DNA from: Gaiella occulta
Lineage (GTDB): Bacteria > Actinomycetota > Thermoleophilia > Gaiellales > Gaiellaceae
Length of the DNA: 64,000 nt
Assembly (NCBI RefSeq): GCF_003351045.1
Contig: NZ_QQZY01000002.1
Span: forward strand, 494,001-558,000
Reading direction: 5' to 3'
Shown in pieces: positions 53,940 to 62,379 of the stretch. The notes under the pieces are model-generated. The model was not told the DNA's origin and searched no databases. It saw nothing but the letters and a program-made list of their open reading frames with translations. A program made the position numbers and the translations under genes. Each line of letters starts with the position of its first letter. The stretch's first letter is position 1.

Positions 53940-54290
53940 GTGTCCACTCGCACGATGCTCTCGGTGCATGCGAGCAAGACCTGCTCGGTCGCGGCCTGCG
54001 CGGAGATCGTCGGCGCCAAGTGGACGGTGCTGATCGTGCACGACCTCTCCGAGGGCCCGCGGCGCTTCACCGAGATCGAGCACTCGTGCGCCGGCATCAG
54101 CCCGCGCACGCTGGCGGAGCGGCTGCGCTGGCTGGAGGCGGAGGAGATCGTCGTGCGCCACAGCTACGCCGAGTCGCCCCCGCGCGTCGAGTACGAGCTG
54201 ACCGGCAAGGGCCGCGCGCTGCTGCCGCTCGTCGCGGAGATGCGCCGCTTCGGCCACGAGTGGCTCGGCTGCGGCGTCCACGGCGACTGA
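53940..54290 (+). CDS. HxlR family transcriptional regulator
   Basis: A 116-residue winged-helix protein: CSVAACAEIVGAKWTVLIVH, then EGPRRFTEIEHSCAGISPRT, LAERLRWLEAEEIV and the wing ESPPRVEYELTGKGRALLP. HxlR-type regulators often sense aldehydes or quinones through the Cys in the first helix; two Cys are present here. GTG 53940 is supported by TACACT at 53928-53933, six bases upstream. It converges on the pepT gene. Confidence 0.88.
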   Translation: MSTRTMLSVHASKTCSVAACAEIVGAKWTVLIVHDLSEGPRRFTEIEHSCAGISPRTLAERLRWLEAEEIVVRHSYAESPPRVEYELTGKGRALLPLVAEMRRFGHEWLGCGVHGD

Positions 54291-54301
54291 CGCCTCCGAT
54301 C

Positions 54302-55573
54302 TCACGTCTCCGCTTCGGCCCAGACGCGTGCCAACTCGACCACCGTGGCCGCAGCGGCGGCCATGTCCTGGACGCTCGCCCATTCGCGTAGCGAGTGGTA
54401 GTTCTGGCCGCCGGTGAAGATGTTCGGCGTCGGCAGGCCTCGCGCCGAGAGCACGGCGCCGTCGGTGCCGCCGCGGATGATCGAGCGCACGGGCTCGACG
54501 CCGGCGCGGCGAATCGCCTCCTCGGCGGCCGCGACCACGCGCGGGTGCCGGTCGATGACGGAGCGCATGTTGTGGTAGCTGTCGACGCTCTCCACCGTCA
54601 CCCGGGCGCGCGGCTCCCGCTCCTCGATCCGGGCGGCGAGACGCCGCACGAGCTCGGTGTGCTGCTCGAGCTTGGCGTCGTCGTGGTCGCGCACGATGAG
54701 GTTCACGACGGCATCCTCGACCGAGCCGTGCACGCGTGACGGGTGGATGAAGCCTTCACGACCCTCGGTCGTCTCGGGGGAGAGCGTGTCCCGGGGCAGG
54801 CTGGCGACGAAGTCCGCCGCCAGCTTGACGGCGTTCACGAGCCTCCCCTTCGCCGAGCCGGGGTGCGCGCCGCGGCCGCGGATCGTGACCTTCATCGCGC
54901 GCGCCGAGAACGTCTCGACCTCGATCTCGCCGATGCCGGAGCCGTCGAGCGTGTAGGCGACGTCGGCGCCGAACGCGTCGAGGTCGAAGTGCAGCGTCCC
55001 ACGGCCGACCTCCTCGTCCACCGTGAAGGCGACGCGGACGGTGGCGTGCGCGGGATGCGGATGCGCCGCGAGGTAGGCCACGGCGGCCATGATCTCGGCC
55101 ACGCCGGCCTTGTCGTCGGCGCCGAGCAACGTGGCGCCGTCGCTCGTGACGATGTCGTGACCGTGACGGGCGGCGAGCTCGGGCTCCTCGTCGGGGTCGA
55201 GCACCTGCGACGGGTCGCCGGGCAGCACGATCGGCGCGCCCGCGTAGTCCTCGTGCACGATCGGCGACACGCCGGCCCCGGGCGCCTCCGGCGTCGTGTC
55301 GACGTGCGCGATCAGCCCCACGACGGGCGCGCCGGGAGCGCCGGGCAGCGTCGCGAACACGTAGCCGTGCCCGGTCAGCTCGACGTCGTCGAGCCCGATC
55401 TGCCGCAGCTCCGCCGCGAGCATGCGCGAGAGGTCGAGCTGTGCGGCCGTGCTCGGATACGCCGCCGCGCCCTCGGCCGCCTGGGTGTCGACGCGGACGT
55501 AGCGCAGGAAGCGCTCGAGCACGCCGCCGGCGAGATCCTGCGCGAGCGGCGACGAGTAGGGAGCGCTACCCAA
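54302..55573 (-). CDS. pepT: Peptidase T-like tripeptidase (M20)
   Basis: A 423-residue zinc aminotripeptidase. Metal ligands are visible in LIAHVDTTPEAPG, TLLGADDKAGVAEIMAAVAY, TVDEEVGRGT and LDGSGIGE, with NYHSLREWASV at the end. The dimerisation lid lies between 210 and 320. The apparent TTG start at 55573 overlaps the stop of the upstream M20 gene; GTG 55522 is an alternative that would trim the first 17 residues. Confidence 0.88.
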   Translation of the reverse strand: MGSAPYSSPLAQDLAGGVLERFLRYVRVDTQAAEGAAAYPSTAAQLDLSRMLAAELRQIGLDDVELTGHGYVFATLPGAPGAPVVGLIAHVDTTPEAPGAGVSPIVHEDYAGAPIVLPGDPSQVLDPDEEPELAARHGHDIVTSDGATLLGADDKAGVAEIMAAVAYLAAHPHPAHATVRVAFTVDEEVGRGTLHFDLDAFGADVAYTLDGSGIGEIEVETFSARAMKVTIRGRGAHPGSAKGRLVNAVKLAADFVASLPRDTLSPETTEGREGFIHPSRVHGSVEDAVVNLIVRDHDDAKLEQHTELVRRLAARIEEREPRARVTVESVDSYHNMRSVIDRHPRVVAAAEEAIRRAGVEPVRSIIRGGTDGAVLSARGLPTPNIFTGGQNYHSLREWASVQDMAAAAATVVELARVWAEAET

Positions 55574-56903
55574 GCCGGGCGAAGCGACGGAAGAGAGCGG
55601 CGGCCGCGGCGACGCCGAGAGGGAGGTACTCGGCAGGAATGCGCTCGTTCGGCGAGTGGATGTTCGACTCGTTGAGGGAGAAGCCCGTCAACACGGTGGC
55701 GACGCCGCGCGAGGCGAGCGCCGACACGAGCGGGATCGCGCCGCCGGAGCGGATCAACAGCGGCCGCACGCCCAGCACCTCCTCGAATGCCTCGAGCCCG
55801 AGCCGCACCGCGGGAGCGTCGGCCGAGACGAGGCCGGGAGGCGCCGAGGAGAGCACGCGCACGTCGACGGCCGCGCCCGGCGGCGCCGCCTCGCGCAGCA
55901 GCCGCTCCACGGCCGCCGTCATCTGCGCGGGATCCTGGTCGCCGACGAGCCTGATGGAGAGGTTCGCCTCCGCCTCGACGGGGATCACGGTCTTCTGCAG
56001 CACGGGCGAGCCGCCGAGGATGCCGTGCACGTCCAGCGACGGCTCGGCCCACGTGCGCACGTAGAACTCCTCGCCGGCACGCGGGTCGGCCGGGCGCGAG
56101 CCTGCCGCGGCGATCTCGCCGGGGCCGGCCGGCAGCGCGGCCCAGGCCGCGAGCTCGTCGGCCGAAGGAGGCACGACCCCGGCGCGGAGGGCCTCCGGCA
56201 GGCGGCCGTCTCGCGGGAGCACCCCGGACAGCGTCTGCATCATCGCGTGCATCGCGTTGAGCGACGCGCCGCCGTACATGCCGGAGTGCAGGTCGCGCTC
56301 GCCGGTGCGCACCGTGACGTGGAAGTAGCAGAGCCCGCGCACGGCGATGTTGAAGGCGGGCCGGCCGCGCTCGACCATGCCGCTGTCGAACACGACGGCG
56401 GCGTCGGCGCCGCGCGCGTCCTGCGCGAGCCAGTCGACGATCGAGTGGCCGCCGATCTCCTCCTCGCCGTCGCAGGCGAAGCGGATGTTGACGGGCAGCT
56501 CGCCGGCCGCGGCGAGCAGCCCGGCGGCCTTCAGCAGCATGTACAGCTGGCCCTTGTCGTCGGCGGTGCCGCGGGCATAGAGCCAGCCGTCGCGCTCGAC
56601 GAGCGCGAACGGGGGCGACTCCCACAGCTCGAGCGGGTCGGGCGGCTGCACGTCGAAGTGGCCGTAGACGAGGATCGTCGGCGCCGTCTCGGGGCTCGTC
56701 GAGGCCTCGAGCTCGCCGACGACCAGCGGCCGGTCGCCCCACGGGACGACGTCGGCCACGCCGCCGGCGGCGCGCACGCGCGCGGCGACCCAGCGCGCGG
56801 CCGCCGCGACGTCGTCCTGACGGTCGGGATCGGCGCTGACGGAGGGAATCGCGATGAGCTCGGCGAGCTCGGCGACAAGCTGGTCGGTCGGCGGGAGCAG
56901 CAC
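55566..56903 (-). CDS. M20 family dipeptidase
   Basis: A 445-residue dizinc peptidase of the carnosine dipeptidase-like group. Ligand motifs: VYGHFDVQPPDP, ARGTADDKGQLYML, CDGEEEIGGHS, VFDSGM and the late NIHSPNERIPAEYL. It removes an N-terminal residue from dipeptides. GTG 56903 follows TACAAT (56912-56917) by eight bases. It overlaps pepT, so the two peptidases are co-expressed. Confidence 0.9.
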   Translation of the reverse strand: MLLPPTDQLVAELAELIAIPSVSADPDRQDDVAAAARWVAARVRAAGGVADVVPWGDRPLVVGELEASTSPETAPTILVYGHFDVQPPDPLELWESPPFALVERDGWLYARGTADDKGQLYMLLKAAGLLAAAGELPVNIRFACDGEEEIGGHSIVDWLAQDARGADAAVVFDSGMVERGRPAFNIAVRGLCYFHVTVRTGERDLHSGMYGGASLNAMHAMMQTLSGVLPRDGRLPEALRAGVVPPSADELAAWAALPAGPGEIAAAGSRPADPRAGEEFYVRTWAEPSLDVHGILGGSPVLQKTVIPVEAEANLSIRLVGDQDPAQMTAAVERLLREAAPPGAAVDVRVLSSAPPGLVSADAPAVRLGLEAFEEVLGVRPLLIRSGGAIPLVSALASRGVATVLTGFSLNESNIHSPNERIPAEYLPLGVAAAAALFRRFARLG

Positions 56904-56949
56904 GGACGACGATTGTAAGGACCGCGGGCGTCGCCGGATGCAGTCCGGC

Positions 56950-58092
56950 TCAGGCGACGTCGCGCACGCTGCTCGCCTCGGCGAGCGCGCGCAGCTTCTT
57001 GAGGCTCTGGTGCTCGATCTGGCGGATGCGCTCGCGCGTGACGTTGAAGGCGCGTCCGACCTCGTCGAGCGTACGCGGCTGGTTGCCGTCGAGCCCGTAG
57101 CGCAGCTCGAGCACGGCGCGCTCGCGCGGCGACAGCGAGCCGAGGATGGAGCGCAGCGCCTCGCGCCGCAGCGCCACCTCCGCCTCCTCGTCCGGCAGCG
57201 GCGCGGTCTCGTCGGTGAGGAAATGCCCGAACTCGGACTCCTCGTCGTCACCGACCGGCTTCTCGAGCGAGACGGGTGTCTGCGCGGAGCGGCGGATCTG
57301 CTCCACCTCCGCGAGCGAGAGGTCGAGGTCCTTCGCGATCTCGGCCGCCGTCGGCTCGCGCGCGAGCTCGGCGCGCAGCTTGCGCTCGGAGCGGTTGATC
57401 TTGTTGAGCTTCTCGACGACGTGCACGGGCATGCGGATGGTGCGGCCCTTGTCGGCGATCGCGCGCGCCACCGCCTGGCGGATCCACCAGGTCGCGTAGG
57501 TCGAGAACTTGAAGCCCTTGCGGTGGTCGAACTTCTCGGCCGCGCGCACGAGGCCGATCGTCCCCTCCTGGATGAGGTCGAGAAACGGCAGCCCCTGGTT
57601 GCGGTAGCGCTTGGCGATCGACACGACGAGGCGCAGGTTGGCCTCGACCATCGCCTGCTTGGCGGAGTGGTCGCCGGCCTCGATGCGCTTGGCGAGCTCG
57701 ACCTCCTGCGCCGCGCTGAGCAGCGGCACCTTGCCGATGTCCTTGAGGAAGAGCTGGAGCGTGTCGGTGGATATCTCGGCGTCCGCCTCCCACTCCTTGT
57801 CGGCGTCGTCGCCTCCGACCACCTCGATCTGCGCGTCCTCGAGGGCCGAGTAGAACTCGTCCAGCTGCGCCGCGTCGAGGTCGAGCTCGTCGAGCGCGAG
57901 CGCCACCTCCTCGGCGTCGAGCTTGCCCGCGAGCCGGCCGGCGTCGAAGAGCGAGCGCGCCTCGGCAAGTTCGAGGACGCCGGCGCCCTCGACGGGGGGT
58001 TGCGCCGTGCTCCCTGGATCAAGTGCGCTCAGGTCCGCCCCCTTTTCGCTCGCGTCGCCCTGACGGTAGCCGTCGCGATGGGCCGGCGTCAA
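56950..58092 (-). CDS. sigA: Primary sigma factor RpoD/SigA
   Basis: A 380-residue sigma-70 factor. An acidic N-terminal region 1.1-like part precedes region 1.2 (STDTLQLFLKDIGKVPLLSA), region 2 (VSIAKRYRNQGLPFLDLIQE, then KFSTYATWWIRQAVARAIAD), region 3 (MPVHVVEKLNKINRSERKLR) and region 4.2 (TLDEVGRAFNVTRERIRQIE, HQSLKKLR). Length and complete region 2.4-4.2 fit the housekeeping sigma, which would read the TTGnnn/TAnnnT promoters seen in this window. The start (TTG 58092 as the longest) is uncertain; no ATG lies before the region 1.2 part. Confidence 0.9.
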   Translation of the reverse strand: MTPAHRDGYRQGDASEKGADLSALDPGSTAQPPVEGAGVLELAEARSLFDAGRLAGKLDAEEVALALDELDLDAAQLDEFYSALEDAQIEVVGGDDADKEWEADAEISTDTLQLFLKDIGKVPLLSAAQEVELAKRIEAGDHSAKQAMVEANLRLVVSIAKRYRNQGLPFLDLIQEGTIGLVRAAEKFDHRKGFKFSTYATWWIRQAVARAIADKGRTIRMPVHVVEKLNKINRSERKLRAELAREPTAAEIAKDLDLSLAEVEQIRRSAQTPVSLEKPVGDDEESEFGHFLTDETAPLPDEEAEVALRREALRSILGSLSPRERAVLELRYGLDGNQPRTLDEVGRAFNVTRERIRQIEHQSLKKLRALAEASSVRDVA

Positions 58093-58110
58093 AAAGTCGC
58101 CTCGGGCGGG

Positions 58111-59088
58111 TCAGACGCCGGCCGCGGCGAGCTCGTCGAGGTAGCGCCCGGCCTCGCGCGCAAGCGGCGAGGAGGGCTCGGAGGCGCGGGCGAGCGCGAG
58201 CTGGCGCTTCGCCTCCTTCACCTGCCCCGACCACAGCAGCAGGAGCCCGAGGTGGAAGCGCACCGTCGCCGCGCGGGGGAAGCGACGCGTGAGCGGGCCG
58301 AGCCGCGAGAATGCCGCCGCCGGCCTGGCCTTGTCGAAGCGGCCGACGGCGGCGGCGACCTGCGCCTGGGCGTCGCCCGGCGCGCTGCGCGCGGCGGCGG
58401 CGTACTGCCGCTCGGCCGAGCGCTGCTTGCCGAGGCGCTGCAGGGCGACCCCGTAGAAGAGCCGGTCGTCGACGCGCCCGCTGCCCGCGTTGCGCGCGAG
58501 CAGCGCGAGCTGAGCGTCGGGGCGGCCCCGGAGCTCGTTCACCGCGGCCGGCATCGGCCGGGTGGGGACGAAGATGGGCAGGTTGCGGGCGTATTCGGGA
58601 TAGAGCAGGTTGCCGGCCGTGACGGCGTACGCGCTGTCCGGCTCCGAGGCGGCGGCCGACCGCCATGCCGCCTTGCCGTCGCTCTCGCCGGTCCAGAGCT
58701 GGACGATGCCGAGATTGAGCTGGATCACGGCGCTCTTCGGGTGGAGCCCGGCGAGCTGCGTCAGGCGTGCGAGCGTCCCCTCGGGCCAGCCGCTGAACGC
58801 GCGGCCGACGCGCGCCTCGAGCGAGTCGTAGCGCTGGAACAGCGCCGCCGCCCCAGTGCGCTTGCCGGCCTCGTAGAGCCGGAGCGCCTGCCGCAGGTCG
58901 CGTGCCTCGCGATCCGTGCGCACGCCGAGGTCGAGCGACAGCGGCGGCGCTCCGCGGCGCTGCGGCGGGCCGGACGGGGCGGTCGTCTGGGGGCGGTCGC
59001 CGGAGGCGATCGTGATGCCGACGACCGCGGCCGCGGCGAGGGCGGCGGCGGCGACGACGACGGCGATCACGCGGGTGCGGGGGCTCAT
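58111..59088 (-). CDS. Membrane-anchored TPR protein
   Basis: A 325-residue protein with a single N-terminal membrane helix (VIAVVVAAAALAAAAVVGIT), a Thr/Pro-rich linker, then helical TPR-like repeats (ALRLYEAGKRTGAAALFQRY, AVIQLNLGIVQLWTGES, RLFYGVALQRLGKQRSAERQ, FHLGLLLLWSGQVKEAKRQL). It faces the outside and probably scaffolds protein contacts. TACCTT (59095-59100) six bases before the ATG. Divergent from moeZ. Confidence 0.8.
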   Translation of the reverse strand: MSPRTRVIAVVVAAAALAAAAVVGITIASGDRPQTTAPSGPPQRRGAPPLSLDLGVRTDREARDLRQALRLYEAGKRTGAAALFQRYDSLEARVGRAFSGWPEGTLARLTQLAGLHPKSAVIQLNLGIVQLWTGESDGKAAWRSAAASEPDSAYAVTAGNLLYPEYARNLPIFVPTRPMPAAVNELRGRPDAQLALLARNAGSGRVDDRLFYGVALQRLGKQRSAERQYAAAARSAPGDAQAQVAAAVGRFDKARPAAAFSRLGPLTRRFPRAATVRFHLGLLLLWSGQVKEAKRQLALARASEPSSPLAREAGRYLDELAAAGV

Positions 59089-59186
59089 GCCGTGAAGGTA
59101 GCCGGGAACACGATCGCGCCGCTGTCGTTACAGCTATGCGAGACCCTTTCGGGAGAGCGTCCAACCTCGCTATAGTCTTTGAAGTA

Positions 59187-60389
59187 ATGACGACCTACAG
59201 AGAGCTCCTCGCACACGTCAAGGCCGAGATCGACGAGATCTCGACACCCGACACCCATGCGCTGCTCGCCGCGCCGCAGCCGCCGTTGCTCCTCGACGTG
59301 CGCGAGCAGGAGGAATGGCAGGAGGGCCACCTGCCGGGCGCGGTCCACGTGCCGCGCGGGAACCTCGAGTCGCGCGTCGAGACGCTCGTGCCCGACAGGG
59401 GCCGCGAGATCGTCGTCTACTGCGCGGGCGGCGCCCGCTCCGCCTTCGCGGCCAAGTCGCTCGCCGAGCTCGGGTACGAGCGGGTGCGGTCGATGGCCGG
59501 CGGCTTCGCCGACTGGAAGCGCAACGGCTTCACGTACGTGACGCCGCAGGCGCTGACACCCGCGCAACGCGCCCGCTACTCGCGCCACATCCTCATCCCC
59601 GAGGTGGGCGAGGAAGGGCAGCAGAAGCTCCTCGCGGCGCGCGTCCTCCTCATCGGGGCCGGCGGGCTCGGCTCGCCGGCGTCGCTCTATCTCGCGGCGG
59701 CGGGCGTGGGCACGCTCGGCGTCGTCGACGCCGACGTCGTCGACGACTCGAACCTGCAGCGCCAGATCGTGCACTCGACCGACACCCTCGGCGAGCCGAA
59801 GGTGCTGTCGGCGAAGCGCACGATCGAGGCGCTCAACCCCGACGTCGAGGTGGTCCCGTACCAGGAGCGACTGACGTCGGAGAACGTCGAGCGGATCCTC
59901 GCCGACGGCTGGGACGTGATCGTCGACGGCGCGGACAACTTCCCCACCCGCTACCTCGTCAACGACGCCTCCGTCTGGCACGACATTCCCGTCGTGCACG
60001 GGTCGATCTACCGCTTCGAGGGGCAGGTGACCGTCTTCCATCCCCACGCCGGCCCCTGCTACCGCTGCCTCTACCCCGCCCCGCCGCCGCCCGAGCTCGC
60101 CCCGAGCTGCGCGGAGGGCGGCGTGCTCGGCGTGCTGCCCGGCATCGTCGGCTCGCTCCAGGCGAGCGAGGCGCTGAAGCTGATCCTCGGCGCCGGCGAG
60201 ACGCTGACCGGCCGCCTGCTCCTGTTCGACGCCCTGCACACGACCTTCGACGAGGTGACCGTGAAGAGAGACCCGACCTGCCCGGTCTGCGGCGAGACGC
60301 CGTCGATCTCCGAGTACATCGACTACGTCGAGTTCTGCGCCGGCGCGCCGTCGGGTGCGCCGGGCGCGCAGCGGCCGGTGCACGCATGA
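59187..60389 (+). CDS. moeZ: MoeZ-type adenylyltransferase/sulfurtransferase
   Basis: A 400-residue protein with a domain order opposite to mycobacterial MoeZ: the rhodanese is at the N-terminus (LLLDVREQEEWQEGHLPGAV, IVVYCAGGARSA) and the ThiF/MoeB domain follows (RYSRHILIPEVGEEGQQKLL, IGAGGLGSPASLYLAAAGVG, zinc knuckles CYRCLYP and CPVCGE). It adenylates the C-terminal Gly of a ubiquitin-like protein and loads sulfur on it. TATAGT (59171-59176) lies ten bases before the ATG. Its stop overlaps cysO, its substrate. Confidence 0.9.
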   Translation: MTTYRELLAHVKAEIDEISTPDTHALLAAPQPPLLLDVREQEEWQEGHLPGAVHVPRGNLESRVETLVPDRGREIVVYCAGGARSAFAAKSLAELGYERVRSMAGGFADWKRNGFTYVTPQALTPAQRARYSRHILIPEVGEEGQQKLLAARVLLIGAGGLGSPASLYLAAAGVGTLGVVDADVVDDSNLQRQIVHSTDTLGEPKVLSAKRTIEALNPDVEVVPYQERLTSENVERILADGWDVIVDGADNFPTRYLVNDASVWHDIPVVHGSIYRFEGQVTVFHPHAGPCYRCLYPAPPPPELAPSCAEGGVLGVLPGIVGSLQASEALKLILGAGETLTGRLLLFDALHTTFDEVTVKRDPTCPVCGETPSISEYIDYVEFCAGAPSGAPGAQRPVHA

Positions 60390-60658
60390 CCGCCGTCCGC
60401 ATCCCCCCCACGCTGCGCAACGAGGTCGGCGGCGCGCGGCAGGTCGAGGCGTCCGGCAGCACCGTGCGCGAGGTGCTCGACGACCTCGTCTCGCGCTACC
60501 CGGCCCTCGGCGCGCAGATCTTCGCCGACGGGGGCATCGCGCCGTTCGTCAACGTCTACCTCGGCGGCGAGGACGTGCGCACCCTCGACGGGCTCGACAC
60601 CGCGATCGGGGCCGGCCAGGCCGTGATCCTCCTGCCGGCGATGGCGGGAGGCGCCTGA
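60386..60658 (+). CDS. cysO: Sulfur-carrier protein CysO
   Basis: A 90-residue ubiquitin-like sulfur carrier (MoaD/ThiS fold): IPPTLRNEVGGARQVEASGS, the VNVYLGGEDVRTL strand, and a C-terminus AVILLPAMAGGA. The thiocarboxylate normally forms on a terminal Gly-Gly; here one Ala follows the Gly pair, so trimming is needed before activation. Position between moeZ and cysM is that of the CysO pathway for cysteine synthesis from O-phosphoserine. ATG overlaps the moeZ stop. Confidence 0.88.
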   Translation: MTAVRIPPTLRNEVGGARQVEASGSTVREVLDDLVSRYPALGAQIFADGGIAPFVNVYLGGEDVRTLDGLDTAIGAGQAVILLPAMAGGA

Positions 60659-60660
60659 GC

Positions 60661-61605
60661 GTGCGCAGCGCGGTCACGCCGTCCCTGCTCGATCTCATCG
60701 GCAACACGCCGCTCGTCGAGTTGCCGCGGATCTCGCCGAAGCCGGCGGTGAAGATCTACGCGAAGCTCGAGGGGCAGAACCCGACCGGGTCGATCAAGGA
60801 CCGGGTCGCGAAGGCGATGATCGAGGCGGCCGAGACCGCCGGCGAGCTGGAGCCGGGGCGCCACCTGCTCGAGCCGACGTCGGGGAACACCGGGCACGCG
60901 CTGGCGCTGGTGGCGAAGCTGAAGGGCTATCCGCTCACCTGCGTGATGCCGGAGAACGCGACGGAGGAGCGCAAGCGCCTGCTGCGGCTCTACGGCGCGG
61001 AGATCGTGCTCTCGCCGGGCGAGCAGGGCTCGAACGGCGCCGTCCGGCTCGCGCTCGAGCTGGCCGAACGCGACCCGAAGTACTTCATGCCGTTCCAGTA
61101 CGCGAACCCGGCCAACCCGCGCGCCCACTACGAGGGCACCGGCGCCGAGATCGCCGAGGCGCTCGAGCGGGTCGACGTGCTCGTGGCGGGCCTCGGCACC
61201 GGCGGCACGCTGATGGGCACCGGCGAGCGACTGCGCGAGTCGTTCCCGGACATCCTCGTCGCGGCCGCCGAGCCGCTGCCGGGCGACCCGGTGATGGGTC
61301 TGCGCTCGCTCGACGACGGCTACGTGCCGCCGATCCTCGACGTCTCCAAGCTCGACCGCAAGGTGCTCGTCTCGAACGCGGAGTCGGTGCACGGCGTGCG
61401 CGCGCTGCTCCAGCTCGAGGGCATCTTCGCCGGCGTCTCGTGCGGCGCCGCCGTCCACGTCGCGCGCAGGCTCGCGGAGGATCTCGACGAGGGCGTGATC
61501 GTGACGATCCTCGCCGACGCCGGCTGGAAGTACATGTCGGCGGGCTTCTGGGACGCGGTCGACGAGGACGTCGAGCAGTCGATGGAGCGCACCGTCTGGT
61601 GGTAG
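60661..61605 (+). CDS. cysM: Cysteine synthase CysM
   Basis: A 314-residue PLP enzyme. The PLP lysine is in EGQNPTGSIKDRVAKAM, the substrate loop EPTSGNTGHALALVAKLKG and the glycine loop GLGTGGTLMGTGERLRESFP. In the CysO pathway CysM adds CysO thiocarboxylate sulfur to O-phosphoserine. Neighbours moeZ, cysO and mec support this over a sulfide-using CysK role. GTG start three bases after cysO. Confidence 0.9.
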   Translation: MRSAVTPSLLDLIGNTPLVELPRISPKPAVKIYAKLEGQNPTGSIKDRVAKAMIEAAETAGELEPGRHLLEPTSGNTGHALALVAKLKGYPLTCVMPENATEERKRLLRLYGAEIVLSPGEQGSNGAVRLALELAERDPKYFMPFQYANPANPRAHYEGTGAEIAEALERVDVLVAGLGTGGTLMGTGERLRESFPDILVAAAEPLPGDPVMGLRSLDDGYVPPILDVSKLDRKVLVSNAESVHGVRALLQLEGIFAGVSCGAAVHVARRLAEDLDEGVIVTILADAGWKYMSAGFWDAVDEDVEQSMERTVWW

Positions 61606-61970
61606 TGCCCGCCGGCGTGCGGCAGGCGCTCGCAGAGCACGCACGAGCCGAGCTGCCGAACGAGGCCTGCGGGCTCGTGCTGTTCGAGGACGGCGTGGCG
61701 GTCGAGTACGTGCCCGGTCGCAACGCGTCGCCGTCGCCCTACCACTTCGAGCTCGAGATCGACCCGCTCTCGTGGGCCGACATCAACGACCGCGACGTGA
61801 CGCAGGCGGTCTTCCACTCGCACGTGTCGTCGCCGCCGCGCCCGTCGCGCACCGACGTGCGGAACATCGGGCTGTGGGCCGGCCAGCCGTATCTCATCTA
61901 CACGGTGCGCACCGACGAGCTGACCGCCTGGCGCATCGCCGGCGGCACGATCGAGCCGATCCCTACTTGA
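61605..61970 (+). CDS. mec: JAMM metalloprotease Mec
   Basis: A 121-residue zinc protease with the JAMM motif: the Glu in LPNEACGLVLFE, and FHSHVSSPPRPSRTDVRN with HxH, Ser and Asp. In the CysO pathway it releases cysteine from the CysO-cysteine adduct. The GTG at 61605 uses the G of the cysM stop (TAGTG); GTG 61599 is also possible. It might also trim the extra Ala from CysO, as a JAMM protein does in a related sulfur-carrier system. It overlaps the convergent cupredoxin by 8 bases. Confidence 0.88.
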   Translation: MPAGVRQALAEHARAELPNEACGLVLFEDGVAVEYVPGRNASPSPYHFELEIDPLSWADINDRDVTQAVFHSHVSSPPRPSRTDVRNIGLWAGQPYLIYTVRTDELTAWRIAGGTIEPIPT

Positions 61971-62298
61971 CGGTGAAGGAGCCCTTCATCGAGGTCAGGT
62001 GCGGATCGCACACGAACCGGTAGGTGCCCTTCTTCAGCGTCAGCGTGAAGGTCTTCGAGCCGGTGGCCGGCACGCTCGTCTTGATGTTGACGCCGGGGCC
62101 CGTGAGGTGGAAGTTGTGGATGTTCGACTTGTCCGCGATCACGAGCCTGATCTTCCCGGCCTTCGTCGGCTTCGAGGCCATCGAGATGGTGAAGCCCGGG
62201 CCGACCGTGCCCTTGAAGGTCGGTATGGCGGCGGCCGCCGGCAGCGCGGCGACGAGAGCGGCGGCGGCGACGGCCGCCGCGAGAGCGATACGGGTCAT
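61963..62298 (-). CDS. Secreted cupredoxin (plastocyanin-like)
   Basis: A 111-residue protein with a signal peptide (AAAVAAAALVAALPAAAAI) and a type 1 copper fold. Ligands: His in NIHNFHLTGPGV and the C-D-P-H...M set in FVCDPHLTSMKGSF. It probably transfers electrons or binds copper outside the membrane. GGGAG precedes the ATG. It converges with mec and overlaps its end. Confidence 0.85.
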   Translation of the reverse strand: MTRIALAAAVAAAALVAALPAAAAIPTFKGTVGPGFTISMASKPTKAGKIRLVIADKSNIHNFHLTGPGVNIKTSVPATGSKTFTLTLKKGTYRFVCDPHLTSMKGSFTVK

Positions 62299-62379
62299 GG
62301 TGCTCCCAGCGTTGGAGAGGATGTCTGTCTTCCTACCTTTCGAGCGTAGCCGCCGAGCGGTTTGCCCCGCCGCATGCAG

